64,000 nt of DNA from Sympetrum striolatum (Eukaryota; Arthropoda; Insecta; Odonata; Libellulidae), in contig OX388343.1 of the NCBI GenBank assembly GCA_947579665.1, positions 102,553,657-102,617,656 of the forward strand, read 5' to 3'. The notes beneath the pieces were generated by a model. That model ran no database searches. It was given only the letters and a program-made list of their open reading frames with translations, and had not been told where the DNA came from. The position numbers were made by a program, and so were the translations under genes. Positions 34,329 to 46,552 of the stretch are shown here, piece by piece (within the stretch, counting starts at the first letter, position 1; each line of letters opens with the position of its first letter).

Positions 34329-37074
34329 GCCACTACAGCTAAATAAAGACAACTCTTAACAATTGGTTAGGGATTTTAAGGCGTCTGTAGCAAACGAGTT
34401 TTGCTTGCATCAAAGTTAATTTTTACGTAGGATCTCAAGGAAGAAGATTCTTAGGAGATAAATTTCAAATCTCACAGTGGAATTAATTTGACGTGATGTT
34501 TTTAATCGTGGTTGTTTATGTAAGCATTAAAAGTAGTTAAGTTTTAAAGTATGAGAGAAATGTGATAATATATGCCAAAATTTCTTTTAATGTATAATAG
34601 ATTTCTTCAGAAAAATATACGCGGAGCATCGTAAGCATTTGTAAATGAATCATGATTATTCCAGCAGAGTTCCATTAAGCAATTGATGTTATAAAAGTAG
34701 AGTATATGAGTAAATATTGCATCGAACATTTCTTAAATTTATAATCGATATTCATTTTTACCAAATTATGAAGAAACACAATCTGCAAATTAAAACTTCT
34801 AAATTATATTGGTAATAATGGAGGGAAATTAGTTATGATACTTTATAGAATGTCAATATCAGTATCAAGAAGTTTTGTTGCTGACACTGGTTTGCAAACA
34901 TGTAAACATCTGATCGTTTTCATTAAACAAAACGTGTTTCATTTTTCCTTTCTCTTTCTTATCTGTTAAGCATTCACGAGAATATCTCAAAGTTACAGAA
35001 GATGTGACTTTGTGAAACATCTCTTAGCTAATAGAGAGCTATGCACTTCATAATCGGGTTCTTTTTTGCTTATGATTGGTGTGGCATAGTGTTTAAATCT
35101 TGAGAGAGTGACGTTGAGACTCTCACGTTCGAAATGCTTTGGATTTATCACGAGCTGATTAGATTGATTTGTGAAGCCATTCTTGAGACTGTGCTTCGTG
35201 TTAGTGTGAGCAATTAGGTAAACCTTCGGTTCTTTGTATTTGAGGACCGCCGATTTCTCACGCTATGTCCCTCGATGAGGGAATAGATCTCCAAATCTCG
35301 AATGGTTGACGCTAGTCTGTTACTTGAAGAGAATCCCTTAATCTCGACAGCCTATCATCGATTACGTTCATGCGAAGACCGCGGAAAAGATAGCAATGAG
35401 TTTGAAATTAAGCCTCAGCGGCAACGAAAGGAAAACACGATTTTATTTCTTAACAGAGGCATTTCATAAGGGGATAATTTACCTGGATCACTCTTAAGCC
35501 ACTAGCCTAAATATGCAAAATCTTTTAAAGAGAAATTTTTTAATGTATTGTTATGTATTGTAGAATGTACGGCAAAATGTTAGTAATGGAAAATCTCTGG
35601 AAGAAGTAAGGGATTGCTTGGTGGGGTGATGTACGGTGGGGTTTTACCTCGGGACCGCTACGGTAGCCGAGAAGGCCTGTCATGAACCCCGAAAAATCGA
35701 GAAATATCAATTTATATTTAATATGTTTGTATTCAGATAAACCACTATCACATTATGTATGTATTTATGTGTAATATGTGTGAAAAGATTTATTTTTTTA
35801 TTTAGTAAAACAAGATTTATATATGTTTCACTGATAATTCGTATATTTATGTATGTAGAAAGATTGCGACCTGGCTTAAGCTACGCTTGTAGTTTATCAC
35901 ATAATAATAGTTTTAATATGCTTCTGTTTCAAAATGTGTAATACCCCTAAAAAAAACATAAAACAATTTACTTTTACCGTTACCGAAAAAAAGACAGGAG
36001 TTTAAAAGTCTGATGTTTACGTATTTAAGTGGACTCAATATCGTTGTGTTTTGTATTACTCTCCTCACTCACCAAATCCGTTCCTAATGACTTTATCCTC
36101 TCCTCACGTACATACCTTCTCATTTAATCATAAACATTTACATTACTGTCGCGATTATTTTCACGTGTGTTGTATTAATATTTTGTCTCATGAAACACGT
36201 GTTTGTGTTTTTTATGTTATGTTATGAAAGGTTTTGGAGTATATTCTCACTGAATTGCAACTAATTTTAAATGAATTCACCGATTTAGTATTGCATGCGA
36301 AATTTATTAACCAATAACTATGAGCGAGGAATATTTGTTTAATTATAATTAAAGGTGAGAAAATGACAGGCATTATTTGCTGATCCGCTTTATTCCTATT
36401 AAAGTAAAACTAGAAGGTATTTCAAATACTGTTGTTATGAGAATCGACCACATTTTTAGATAATGGAGTATAAATTTCCCTGGAAATTTATCGGATACCA
36501 ATCAGACCCTATAATGAGTATTGTCTCAACGTTAATGTTACATAACCAATATTTTACATTTAATATACCTTAAAGGCAAGCGTTTATACATAGAGGAATC
36601 TCATATAGCGGTGATGGATTGTTATTTCTTAATAACTTTAATTATGTTTGTCAGGAGTTACTAGTAGTGTTATCGTAGAATGAGGGAGGTCGAAGGAAAT
36701 TCACTCGTTGGTTAAGTCCATCACTTCTCTTTAAAAATTCAGTGAAGAGGGTTCATATGGAGAAAAAAGAGCATAATATTCTACATAAATTTTTAATACT
36801 GTAAAAAATAAGTATCTTGGGAAAAATCGGTGTTATTGCATTGTTTTTGATGATAGGATGGATTCGTTTTGTAATAGCGTACAGATGAGTTACTATAGCG
36901 ATGGGGAATCCTCACAATGACGTCACCAAAAAGATAGTATTCCATATATAAAGAGTAAATCGATCAAATGAAAATCAATAGGTAGTATGAAGTTAAGTTT
37001 TGAAATGAATCTTTAATATTGTTTTGAACTTTAACTACACTGTTTCAGATAAAGGTCTTTATTAGGGAAAATGC
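34329..37074. other. Unit B right part, no gene recognised
   Basis: Counterpart of 21179-23928, including the invariant core at 35618-35736. Confidence 0.5.
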
Positions 37075-39218
37075 GAATGGATGATTGAAAATTAGTCGAA
37101 AACACATGTCACATTTGTTTCAATTACGAAGCGGTAGAAAACGAAGGAGAGATGAAACAGATTATTGCAAAAATAAAATTGAATGAATTATGATATCAGC
37201 CTTCGCGCCTTGCAATCATCCAGAGGGTGGGCTATTCTTAAACATCACGTTTAATAACACGATTATGCACTCAGTGAAAGAAGGCGTCAGGACTCGAGAT
37301 GTTTAGACTGCAGCGACCCTTCTCCTTCCACTCAATTGTGCGAAGAATAACCTCTAAGATGATCCCTCTCCAAGTCCTTCGTTCTTCGTTTGCTTCTGTG
37401 TTGTGGGGGCTTTTGCTATCGTGCATATTCCTGACCTAATCGAAACTCAGATGGGGAGCAAACGATCGCTTAATCAACTGGTGAGACTTCCAGAAGGGTC
37501 AGCTCCTTCTTAGATATCTTCACCATTACTCCGCTCACTTCTCTCACTATCTTAATCAAATTTCTTTTCTTTACCATGCGCCTATCTCTCAGATTCCTGC
37601 TGACAGAGGATGCAGTCTCAAATCGCTGAGCCCCCGTCCCTCAGTATCGAGATCACGCAGGGCGTTTTACTCTGTGTGGGGTCCTTCGTTTTCAGTAGTC
37701 AGCATTTGCAAGGTAGAATTAAATTTTATAAAGAGGTACCAGGGTCGAGACTCAAGGATATGGAAATGAATGCATCAAATGACTAAGAAGAAAGAGTTTA
37801 GCATAAAATTTTATGACAGTAGTACTAGTTCGGAAACTAATGCAGATTATTTTATAATGGATCGCATTAAGATAATCATCTGAGTATTTCCATGATAATC
37901 CTGTCACCAATTTAATTTTTTTTTCCAAATATATTTGGAGGGTTTTTCACAAACCATGAAAAGGACACAGTCTCTTTTGCGATCGATTCCTTTTTTCAGT
38001 AGAGAAAAAACTTCGGTACCCTTACAACCCTGCTTATCTTGTGCAATGGGGGATATTGTTAACGGTGACTCCTTAATAAACACTAAATATACTCAGCGAT
38101 TTTATCATCAGTAAGGCGAAATATGTGAAACATTTTTATCCGAATTGTTTTATTTAATAGCTGATGTCAATCCACTGTTTTTAGCTGTTTTAAAAAAATA
38201 TTTAATGCTTGAGATATTATTTATAATTGAAAGGAACGTAAGGAAGAATTGAATGCAATACGCTCTATTTGCGGCTAAATCATTTCATTGAATGTCGTTC
38301 TTGCTTTATGCATTCCTTTAATATACGATGTCAGATCTATTAACTCTTGAACGGCAATAGTTTCTCTGCAACTCCATGGGATCCGTTTTGTCATTTTTAA
38401 ATGTTGTGCACTTTCAAAAGTCAAATATTTGCATCAGAAAGCAAATTAATGTACTTCTGAAAGGCAAATAAGAGTCTATCACAGAGCCCCTGAAAACGAA
38501 TGAATATATTCAACCACACTTAAAATTATTTATTGCGTGGAGCTTTTTCTGCGAGGCATCGAAACAACATTGCAAAGAAGCTATCGCGACAACGGATTGT
38601 TAATTTTAGGTTGTTCTTACAGCACTCTTATTTCAGAAGCTAATAGGGTAGAATAGGTTGGGATCTTCTTGTTATCGAACCTCATTTCATACGCCGCTGG
38701 AGAATCGCGGGATCTAGTAGGTACGTCTTAAAATATACGCTAACCTCCACCAGATAGTATGATCGTATATCGAGTATACAAATAGTATATATTCGTCTAT
38801 ATACTGTGTGAGTATTTTGTCACTAGCCCGCCTCTTTGCTAAATTATATGTTCGGAGATAAAAATCACCATGCGCCCCTTTTGGTAATGTAAACAGCAGA
38901 GTTTAAGTTATTTAAAGAAAAAAGGATTACGCGATGAAATTTTTAAAACAGTTATATTTTTGTTGCTATTTAATAACAATAACTTTCAAGTATCTAAGTA
39001 AAATCTTAATTTAAAATTCAAAATTTAAAAGGGAGAAACAGCTCTGTAGACTCGGTAAGTTGTCGGTTAACTACACTCAAGAGAGAGAAATGAGTGTCTA
39101 AGGCGATAACGGGCATCTATATTATGATAATGATTTCTGTGGAACTCAGTCATTTAATTAAATCAGACATATGTAAAAACTATCCCTGAATAATTAAAGA
39201 ATTTTCCTCTGCTGTTCA
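37075..39218 (+). repeat. Array unit C, truncated and mosaic
   Basis: Begins like the other units and stops inside the GAATTTTCCTC(T/C)GCTGTTC word. Variants alternate between B-like (GTCGAAAACACATGTCAC), A-like (about 37720-38130, almost identical to A) and a more diverged stretch (38130-39218). Confidence 0.8.
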
Positions 39219-39885
39219 GAAAGAACCTAAAACGATACTTTTTATTTCCCAGAAAAATAACAACCCTTAAAATCTGTTTATGAAGATTTACAATCGGAAA
39301 AAAGGCTACACGCAATCAAAAAATTATTCTCATCTGTTTTTAACCTGCGTCAACAGATACTAAGGCTATACTTAAGTCCAGTTAGATCAAGCATGGTTAT
39401 TTACTATTATCCATCGATTTACGAATGTCATCAGTAATTTTAACTAAGGCTGTAGCGGTGCTATGCAACTTCAGGAAACCTTATTGTGAGAAGTCAAAAA
39501 TCGAATTATTATGTTGATATTTGGTAATTTGATGATACGCGAGTTTTTAGGGGATTTTGATGAAACCGGGAGGGAACTGATGGGTCGAAAATTATCAGAA
39601 TTCAATTTAGAGTTTTTGAAAATTGAGAGTTTTACTAACGCGTGTTTCCATGACATTGGAAAAAATAAGATTGACCATTACTTTAATAAAGTAAGCAACT
39701 GTGATTAAAAAAACGGATTAATCTAAATTTGAAAAATTGATTTATAAAGCCGCGTTATTTTTACTCAATGATCTTGCTCGTATGATTTCAGTATCGGTTT
39801 CATAATTAAGGTTATTGTGAAAAATCAGAGATCTGCTTTTCTCTCAAATTCAAATTTGAATTGGAAAATCCGTTTTCAACAGCCG
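39219..39885. other. Junction region, nothing recognised
   Basis: Not similar to the array units. Short open frames on both strands near 39471-39708 are not supported. Confidence 0.4.
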
Positions 39886-40332
39886 AAGAGACTAGTGCTG
39901 CAGTTGGAATCGAGGCATCCGCACAAACAGTGCGTCGGAGGTTGCGTTTTGCGGCATTAGAAGACAGGCCTGCGGCCGTTTTAACGGACGCTCACTAAAC
40001 AGCACGCCTGTATTTCGCGAGATGTTATGTCGACGAGGACGCAGAGTTCTGAAGGAAAGTCGTCTTTAATGACGAGAAGACGTTCTCCTCTTGTTCCAAG
40101 GGTCCTGTAACAGGCCAAGGAACACAAGGTTTGATCCCCAGTTCGTCAAGCAGAGAGGAAGAAGTGGCGGATTTTCGGTCCATGTCAGGGGATAGATCTG
40201 CGCGGAGGGTCCTGGAACTTTGCGGAAGATTGACGGACATTTGGATGGAAGCCAATACGTCCATATAATGGAAAATAGAATGCTTCCGTCAGTGAGAATC
40301 TTGTTACCTGGAGAATTTAAATTCAACAGGTA
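39886..40332 (+). pseudogene. Tc1-like transposase, N-terminal and central part, broken
   Basis: Reads through frame changes as SAQTVRRRLRFA, then TARLYFARCYVDEDAEF and RKVVFNDEKTF (first Asp of the DDE triad), then GPGTLRKIDGHLDGSQYVHI and NRMLPSVRILLPGEF. Stops replace expected residues at least twice. It ends just before the position of the second Asp. The continuation is found at 43113. Confidence 0.75.
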
Positions 40333-43112
40333 GGTATCTTTTTTCATATCATGTATCTATTATATAGGCATTTCCATGATGTTTCCTCAGTGAATTTATT
40401 ATTAATTTATTTAAAGGCTTTTCGAATTCCAAGAATTACGTAGATGTTAATTTTTGTAATTTTTCTTCCCAACTAATTCAGTGTCACTTACGTGAAATTT
40501 TTTATCATTTATAGCAGGGTTATTGACCGGTAGATCACGAGGCCAATTCTGGTCAATCGTCGATCGCATGCAATGTCAGGGGTAGAATTCCGTGTACCAC
40601 GGACTTTGAAGCGATTGTAGAAGACAAAACTTTCCAGCAATAATTTAATGCATTCTGGGAATTTGCTAAAGCCATAAATTCCTAGAATCCTGAGACTGTG
40701 ATCTCCGCCCACCCAGCACAATATTGTGACTAATGTGTTACACTTGTCACCGGACGCAACGCGTGAACGCAATAGTTACGAATCATCGAAGAAAACAGTC
40801 AGTTAGCTTAAATATTTTGTAGTGTCATACGGTAGCTTCTTTTCTTTTGTATTAACAGTATAATTATTAATTAATATTAGTTATCCTCGGTGACGAAGTT
40901 GAATTTCGATTTTGCCTCTGTTTAAAGTGTAAGTACCTTTTCTTTGTTTTAAATTAAATTGCTTTTCTTACATACTATTTACTTGATAATTAAAAAGGCA
41001 TTAGAAAATGAAATTATAATTTTACAAACTGACTTAATCTTACAAGCCAGAAAAAAATCTATCTTGAAAAAGTGTCGGAAAATCGATTTTTTTAAGTACA
41101 TCATGTACGGAATGCTGTTATCAAAATTTGGGTCTGGAAATTAATTTTATTCATGATCCTATATCTTGAAAACCTGATAAGTGATTTCAAAAATAATATA
41201 TTTTACTTATCTACCCATACCTCGCTGTAATGCACCTTACATCTACTAAAACACAGTGTATAAACATAGTATGCCTTTCACATCCCATATACTACGCCTA
41301 TGACAACAAAATTCGTAAAATAAGAAAGTCTTGATGGAATTGTTATAAGAAAAGCCTCAAAATTGATGAATGAAAGACTTAAAATACAAAAAGAATAAAT
41401 TGCGTACATAAAAAATAATATGTAATTGACTTCTAGGAATATGGGAATTACGTTATACATGCCAAAACAGCCACATGTATGCAAAGGAAGATGGTAATAA
41501 AAAAACCATAGATTTTAATAATCGTTTAAGACAATGGTAGTTTGATTGTTGAAAATTTAATACAGGAATCTCCGGATTCTCTCCCTGTGAGTCTTATGCT
41601 GCCACGACAGTGATCACTGGGCTTTTATACGCTTTTCCACCACATCTTGATTCCGCGAGTGATCTGTTTCGTGTATATAAACCCATTGCAGTACATTTCT
41701 AATACACTTCCATGACTTCCATGGAAGGAATCGTAAAACTAATTTGTAACTCAGTGATATGATAGCTCAGCAATATTTTCCGTGTATACCTGATCGAAAG
41801 TTAGAGCGTTTGAGTTGGGGGAGAGCGATTCATAATATATTTAACCCCCTCTCTTTTCAAAACGACAGTGTATACAATGATAAATTGTATGTAAATCGCG
41901 ATCTTTCATTGGATTTAAAATTTCATAGATGACTCACGATTTGCAGCGACTTCATTCTTTGCGTTTATCGTTCAGTAATGTTATGATGTAACCTAAGGTT
42001 AGAAGGTTCCACAGCATAAAAGCTGAAGTAGTTCATTATGTTTTAATTAGGAAAGATTACAGTTTAACAACAGGATTGAACTAGACTCTACAAAAGAGAC
42101 TAAGTAATATCGTTAAGACCAAATAAAGAACAACATCCAACTAATGAAGCTGGAAATTCGCAAAACCATGCCGTTCAAGATAATGAAACGTCGACACGAG
42201 AGGTTTGATACGCATTACATAGCCATTCAAATGTGCACCTCATCCTCCCCTCCTCTCCTTCCGCCAACAATTTTCATTCACTGCGGCGAGTAATCTTGTA
42301 GCAAGCAACTTCAAGAAGGTTCATAGCTATCCTAATCTCCTTTTACCTCTGATAAGGGTATGCATAGTTCTTTTTGGACGTAAAAATGATTAAAATGCAG
42401 AAAAATGTCTATCATTTTAGCCAAAAGTAAGAATAGTAATAAATAACTGCGTCAGTGATAGTCATGAGGTTGTCAAAACGGTTTTAAACATTGCCAAAAT
42501 GGTGAATAATTGTATAATTATGAAAAGATGATTGAGGTTTAGCATTACTATTGCATTCTGTACAGGATACCTACAAGAATCAAAGCCAATATTGCATTCT
42601 AAACATTGCAAAAATGGATATCCCGCTCCAATGAAGTACTCTTCATCAGAGAAGGATATGGATTCAAAAGAGATATGGAGAATAAAATATTGTACATGAT
42701 TCATCGGAGACAGATAAAATGGGATGGGAAAATGGGAAGGGACAGGGTGCGATGGGAGAGGTTGCGATGGGAGAGGGTGGGAAAGGAGAGGTTTGGATGG
42801 GAGAGGGTTTGAAGGGAGCGGGTGGGTAGGGAGAGGGTGGGATGGGAGAGGGTGGAAAGGGAGAGGGTGGGAAGGGAGCGGGAGGGATGGAAGCGAGTGG
42901 GTATGTGTGGAAGGAATACTGCTATCAAAAGTTGTGTCTGGAAATTTATTTTCTTCATGAACCTATACTTCGATAAGTCGATCGCGACACAGTTTTACGA
43001 TAAAAGGTAAATCTTATATACAGAAAAGGGTGCCAACCCTGATTTATAGGATAACTCACGCATACACACCTGTAAGAATACCAGGAAATGGGGTAAGTTG
43101 AATTCTGTTATC
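40333..43112. other. 2.8-kb insert splitting the Tc1-like transposase
   Basis: It begins at AACAG|GTAGGT, but splicing to the downstream part does not restore the frame, so an insertion/deletion is more likely than an intron. 41109-41168 and 42913-42972 are direct repeats (GGAAT(G/A)CTG(T/C)TATCAAAA...). No gene recognised. Confidence 0.4.
42722..42905 (+). repeat. 15-bp G-rich minisatellite
   Basis: About 12 units with consensus GATGGGAGAGGGTGG. Strong G/C strand asymmetry and many GGG runs, so G-quadruplex formation is possible on the plus strand. Because the unit is a multiple of three, all frames stay open and give spurious ORFs. Confidence 0.85.
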
Positions 43113-43290
43113 AATTTAGCCTAGCCAGCGAGGAGTTCGGATCTCAACTCCATTGAGAACATTTGGGGTATAATGTCAAGGGAACTACGCGAGAGAGATC
43201 GTCCAACAAATGCAGGCCAGCTTTGGAAATGTATCGAAGAGACCTGGGAGACTATTGGGGATCGATTGTGCCGAAGAATCGATGGAAGGA
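43113..43290 (+). pseudogene. Tc1-like transposase, C-terminal part
   Basis: After a TAG where Trp is expected, reads PARSSDLNSIENIWGIM (third catalytic acidic residue, E) then RDRPTNAGQLWKCIEETWET and DRLCRRIDGRN. Its last bases (43271 onward) are shared with the array units. Confidence 0.75.
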
Positions 43291-43449
43291 ATAGTTGAAG
43301 TAATGGATGGAAGAGGTTCTTCGGAATCTCTCATCCTGAGATTTACATTGGTTTATAATAAAGAAACCTATAAAAAGTGAAAAAATCAAATGTCATTCAT
43401 CTAATCAGTCTATCATTAATTCATACATGCTCTTCTCTCTCCAACACAG

Positions 43450-43571
43450 CGGACAACGACAACCAGTCTAACTGTCAGAATCCCAACAATCCTCATTTTC
43501 AATTGCAGAAGGACAATCATGCAAACCAAAAGAATTCGAACAACCCGCTATTCCAGGGTGCAAGAAAATAA
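43450..43571 (+). CDS. Terminal exon of the Asn/Gln-rich gene, isolated copy (unit D)
   Basis: Acceptor CTCTCTCCAACACAG before 43450, phase 1, 39 codons and TAA, no disruption. Compared with A and B it has four base changes in 122: one synonymous and three replacing (Y to F, M to L, P to S). The first exon and promoter are absent here because the unit is cut off by the junction at 43271, so this copy is presumably not expressed on its own. Confidence 0.5.
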
Positions 43572-45367
43572 ATCATCAATCATGAATGCGTGCTGCTCAG
43601 TTGATAAATTTGTTTTTTCAAAAATTATAAAATAAAAATATAAAAAATATCTAAAATACTTGGAACTTTTATTTAACACCTTTGTCAATTTCTCTTCTAG
43701 CATTTCTTTCCACTATGAAATAATAGCAAGCTTAAGTATTTTCTTGTTACCTGAGAACAATCCGATCACGAAATTCAAAATTTTTGATAAGAATTTAGAA
43801 AAGAAATCTCTTTTGCAAAAAGATTGGCTACACCATTAAATGTTTTTTAGTAATGCTCAATTTCTTCTGCACATTCAACTTGACTCCTTGAAACTGCAAG
43901 CTGACAATTAGGAAACCTACAAAGAGTGGAAACCTTTTCTTCTTTAATTGCTAGAAGAATTATCTTACTGTGGAATGTCTAGATTATATTCGCAGAATCA
44001 ACTACTGGTAAGTCGATTGCTACTGTTGGTATTACATTTAGCTTGATTTGGTGAAGTCATCGTTCAAAACATGTAAGGCGCACTAATGTCATAATTCAAT
44101 AAATCCCGAATTTAAGAAATTCTTAGTACTCAATAATCATAGAAAAGTATTCTTTGCAGTCCTAATTTTCAACCGCTTAATAAGTAATTTTAATGTTAAA
44201 TCATTTGTCTAATCTAATATATTTATGTAATCAAAAGAGGAAATAGAAACTTCTTAATATTTCTGGTTGAACATTGAATCCATAGAAATTATTATTTCAT
44301 ATTAAGAAATGTAGCTGTTTTTCTTTAGAATAAATTCAAGATTGATAGACATTTACCAATTTTTAGGTCATAAATGGCTAAAAGATAGAAAACCGAGACT
44401 TTTTCAATTTTCTCCGTTATTATTGATTCCATTGAAGTTATTCGTTCATACTAAGACAGATTCTTTCTTTACAATGATTCCAGGACCCTTATAAATTTTT
44501 CCATTATTAGATGAATTATGGCCATAAGGAAGAAAACGGTCACTTCTTCATTCTTCACTGTTAATATTGATTCCTTTGAAACTCTTCGTAAAAATAAGAA
44601 CTGTGCTAAATGATTGTTCAATAGATGATTTAAACCTTGATATAAATATATCCATATTTAGGTCATTTATAGCAAATCCAAAGAGAAATGAAATTTCTTC
44701 TTATTTTTCATCCTCTCTTAGTAATGATTCTATCGAAATTATAAGTTACTAATAAGAGAGATTATTTAACATTATCGAAAACTTGCTGGCATATTCAAAC
44801 GAAACAGCAGTACGCTTATTAAAGGTATATAAAAAAATATCTTCAACTTTGCCTTTGGCGTTGAAACCAGTGCACAGGGTTATTATGACTGTTAGTTTGA
44901 GAGAGGTAAATGAAGGAGGGGTTTCATACTGGTAGAATTTCCATGAAATCGAAAGATTATAATCGCTCTAGGGAAAGAGAGGCGAATATTTGGACAGCAT
45001 CTTGGATATTTTCTGCCGGATATCCATTATCATTCATTTGTACCATTTATTTAATGGAATACAATAGTTTTCACTGGAATTCGACTTTCAAATTTCCATT
45101 ATTTCTTCGTTCCTCCCTGTTCATATACGTTCCCAAGTAGAATCAATTCTTGCTCGGGATGTTTTTACGCGTAACAGAGAGAGACAAAATGATACCCTTT
45201 AAAATTGGGAATGATAACTTTTGAATTATACGTATTTAATGAATGATTTAAATGGTAGATGATGATGATATAGGTTAGAACGGTAGGACGTATCTCTAAT
45301 TAGGTACATTCCCGCATCACTATGTGCCAATTTTTCATAATTATAATTCAACGATACTTTTACATAT
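43572..45367. other. Unit D, non-coding stretch
   Basis: Inverted counterpart of 15332-16140 and 11034-11560. No supported gene. Confidence 0.5.
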
Positions 45368-45568
45368 TTATCTGTGAGATGATTGGATATGAATGGATAA
45401 ACGAAAATGGTTTAAAAGTAAACGATATTCAGTCCGTCCGATATTCCCGTCATATATGTTTTGGATTGGTCTGTATCTGTCTTCAAACTCTTCCACAACG
45501 CCATCTAGATCTGATTCTTCGCTGAAAATGAGTGTAGAAATGTTCTCAACTACACTCGCAAGTGTCAC
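45368..45568 (-). other. Open frame of unknown nature (unit D only)
   Basis: 66 codons, acidic start (FSEESDLDGVVEEFEDRYRP). It lies just after the hAT C-terminus on the same strand and may be a downstream transposon-derived sequence. Its first third is also in B. No recognised domain. Confidence 0.2.
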
Positions 45569-45599
45569 AACTTCCTCTCCATCCAGTTTCCGAGATAGT

Positions 45600-45820
45600 A
45601 TCTCTTGAAATTTTAGCTGTTTCGGTTTCCAGTAATTTCGAGTTGTGCTTGCTTATAAAAATAAGTTTCAAAGCTCTTTTTAATGGTACTGTGGTTTCTT
45701 CTTAGGCAACGAATATTTCCGTGCGTGCTAAAACTTCTTTCTGTTACCGAGGATGTGGGTGGAAGTGAAAAAATCTTTACGGAAACTCGTAGGCCTTTGT
45801 TTGTTAGCATATTACTATAA
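45600..45820 (-). pseudogene. hAT transposase C-terminal dimerisation region (unit D)
   Basis: Reads LPPTSSVTERSFSTHGNIRC then IKKSFETYFYKQAQLEITG in one frame. This is the best preserved copy of the hAT C-terminus. It is fused in frame to the hairpin-end element upstream, giving a 150-codon open frame that is not a real protein. Confidence 0.7.
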
Positions 45821-46527
45821 AAAAAATCTGATGTGGCCAGCACATGTGTTTCTCCATATATAAGATGTAAATATTTATCTACGACAGTAATTTCGAACTC
45901 TATATTCCATCTAAACTTGGAAGATGAGTGATTAATATATATATTATTATCTTTGACGTTACAAACATTATTAATAATGATTTTCGGGACATGATCGATG
46001 AAAAACGATGAAATTGGCCTTTCGCCCATAGAGCCCAGGGCGCCCACAAAGTACATAATCAGCAACTTCCGGTTTATCAGTATTTCACAAATAACTCCTA
46101 ATCAACCGGTGATACAAAAATATGTTAAATGCAAAAGTTATAGTAAATTAAATTATCTAAAACTTTTATAAGTAATACAATTCTCGTATATATCATATTT
46201 ATGGAGATATTTTGAAAACCGGGAATAAGCTTTAATGAATGAAGCTCGACTTCCGGTCAACCGATTTACTCCAAAAACTAATCAACTCTGACAGCACACA
46301 CCACAGTACTATATGTGAAGCTTGGTATTGATACGATTAGCAGTTTTCACGTTAGAGCGCCCACTATCACACACGCACACACACATACACACAGACATCA
46401 TTCCGAAAATGGTTACAAAGTGTTCTAGGGACCCCAAAACATGTTTTTCCGTTGAAATCTCGAAGTCGAATTTTTTCATGAAAACAATACTTTCTCTATA
46501 CTTCGTATATGGAGAACGTAAAAATAA
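45821..46527 (-). mobile_element. Hairpin-end element (unit D)
   Basis: Inverted copy of the 26955-27984 element with one fewer internal unit. Ends AAAATCTGATGTGGCCAGCA (left) and CTATACTTCGTATATGGAG (right). Contains a CACACA microsatellite at about 46368-46396. Confidence 0.65.
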
Positions 46528-46552
46528 GAGGAGATTTTTAGATACTGGAATG

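Larger units (their letters stand above)
23929..37074 (+). repeat. Array unit B (about 13.1 kb)
   Basis: Second tandem copy. It differs from A mainly by a deletion of about 435 bp in the hAT remnant (A 14556-14993 is missing) and by keeping the complete hairpin-end element, the hAT C-terminus and flank (26955-28500) that A lost. Confidence 0.9.

Noticed and set aside
40025..40347. Minus-strand frames of 79-93 codons
   Set aside because: They are antisense shadows of the Tc1-like transposase remnant on the plus strand.
42701..42960. Open frames on both strands over the G-rich repeat
   Set aside because: A 15-bp unit cannot introduce stops once open; these are low-complexity translations.
45613..46065. 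150-codon minus-strand frame, the longest in the window
   Set aside because: It fuses the end of a non-coding mobile element with the hAT C-terminus; the first half has no protein-like conservation and is interrupted in B.
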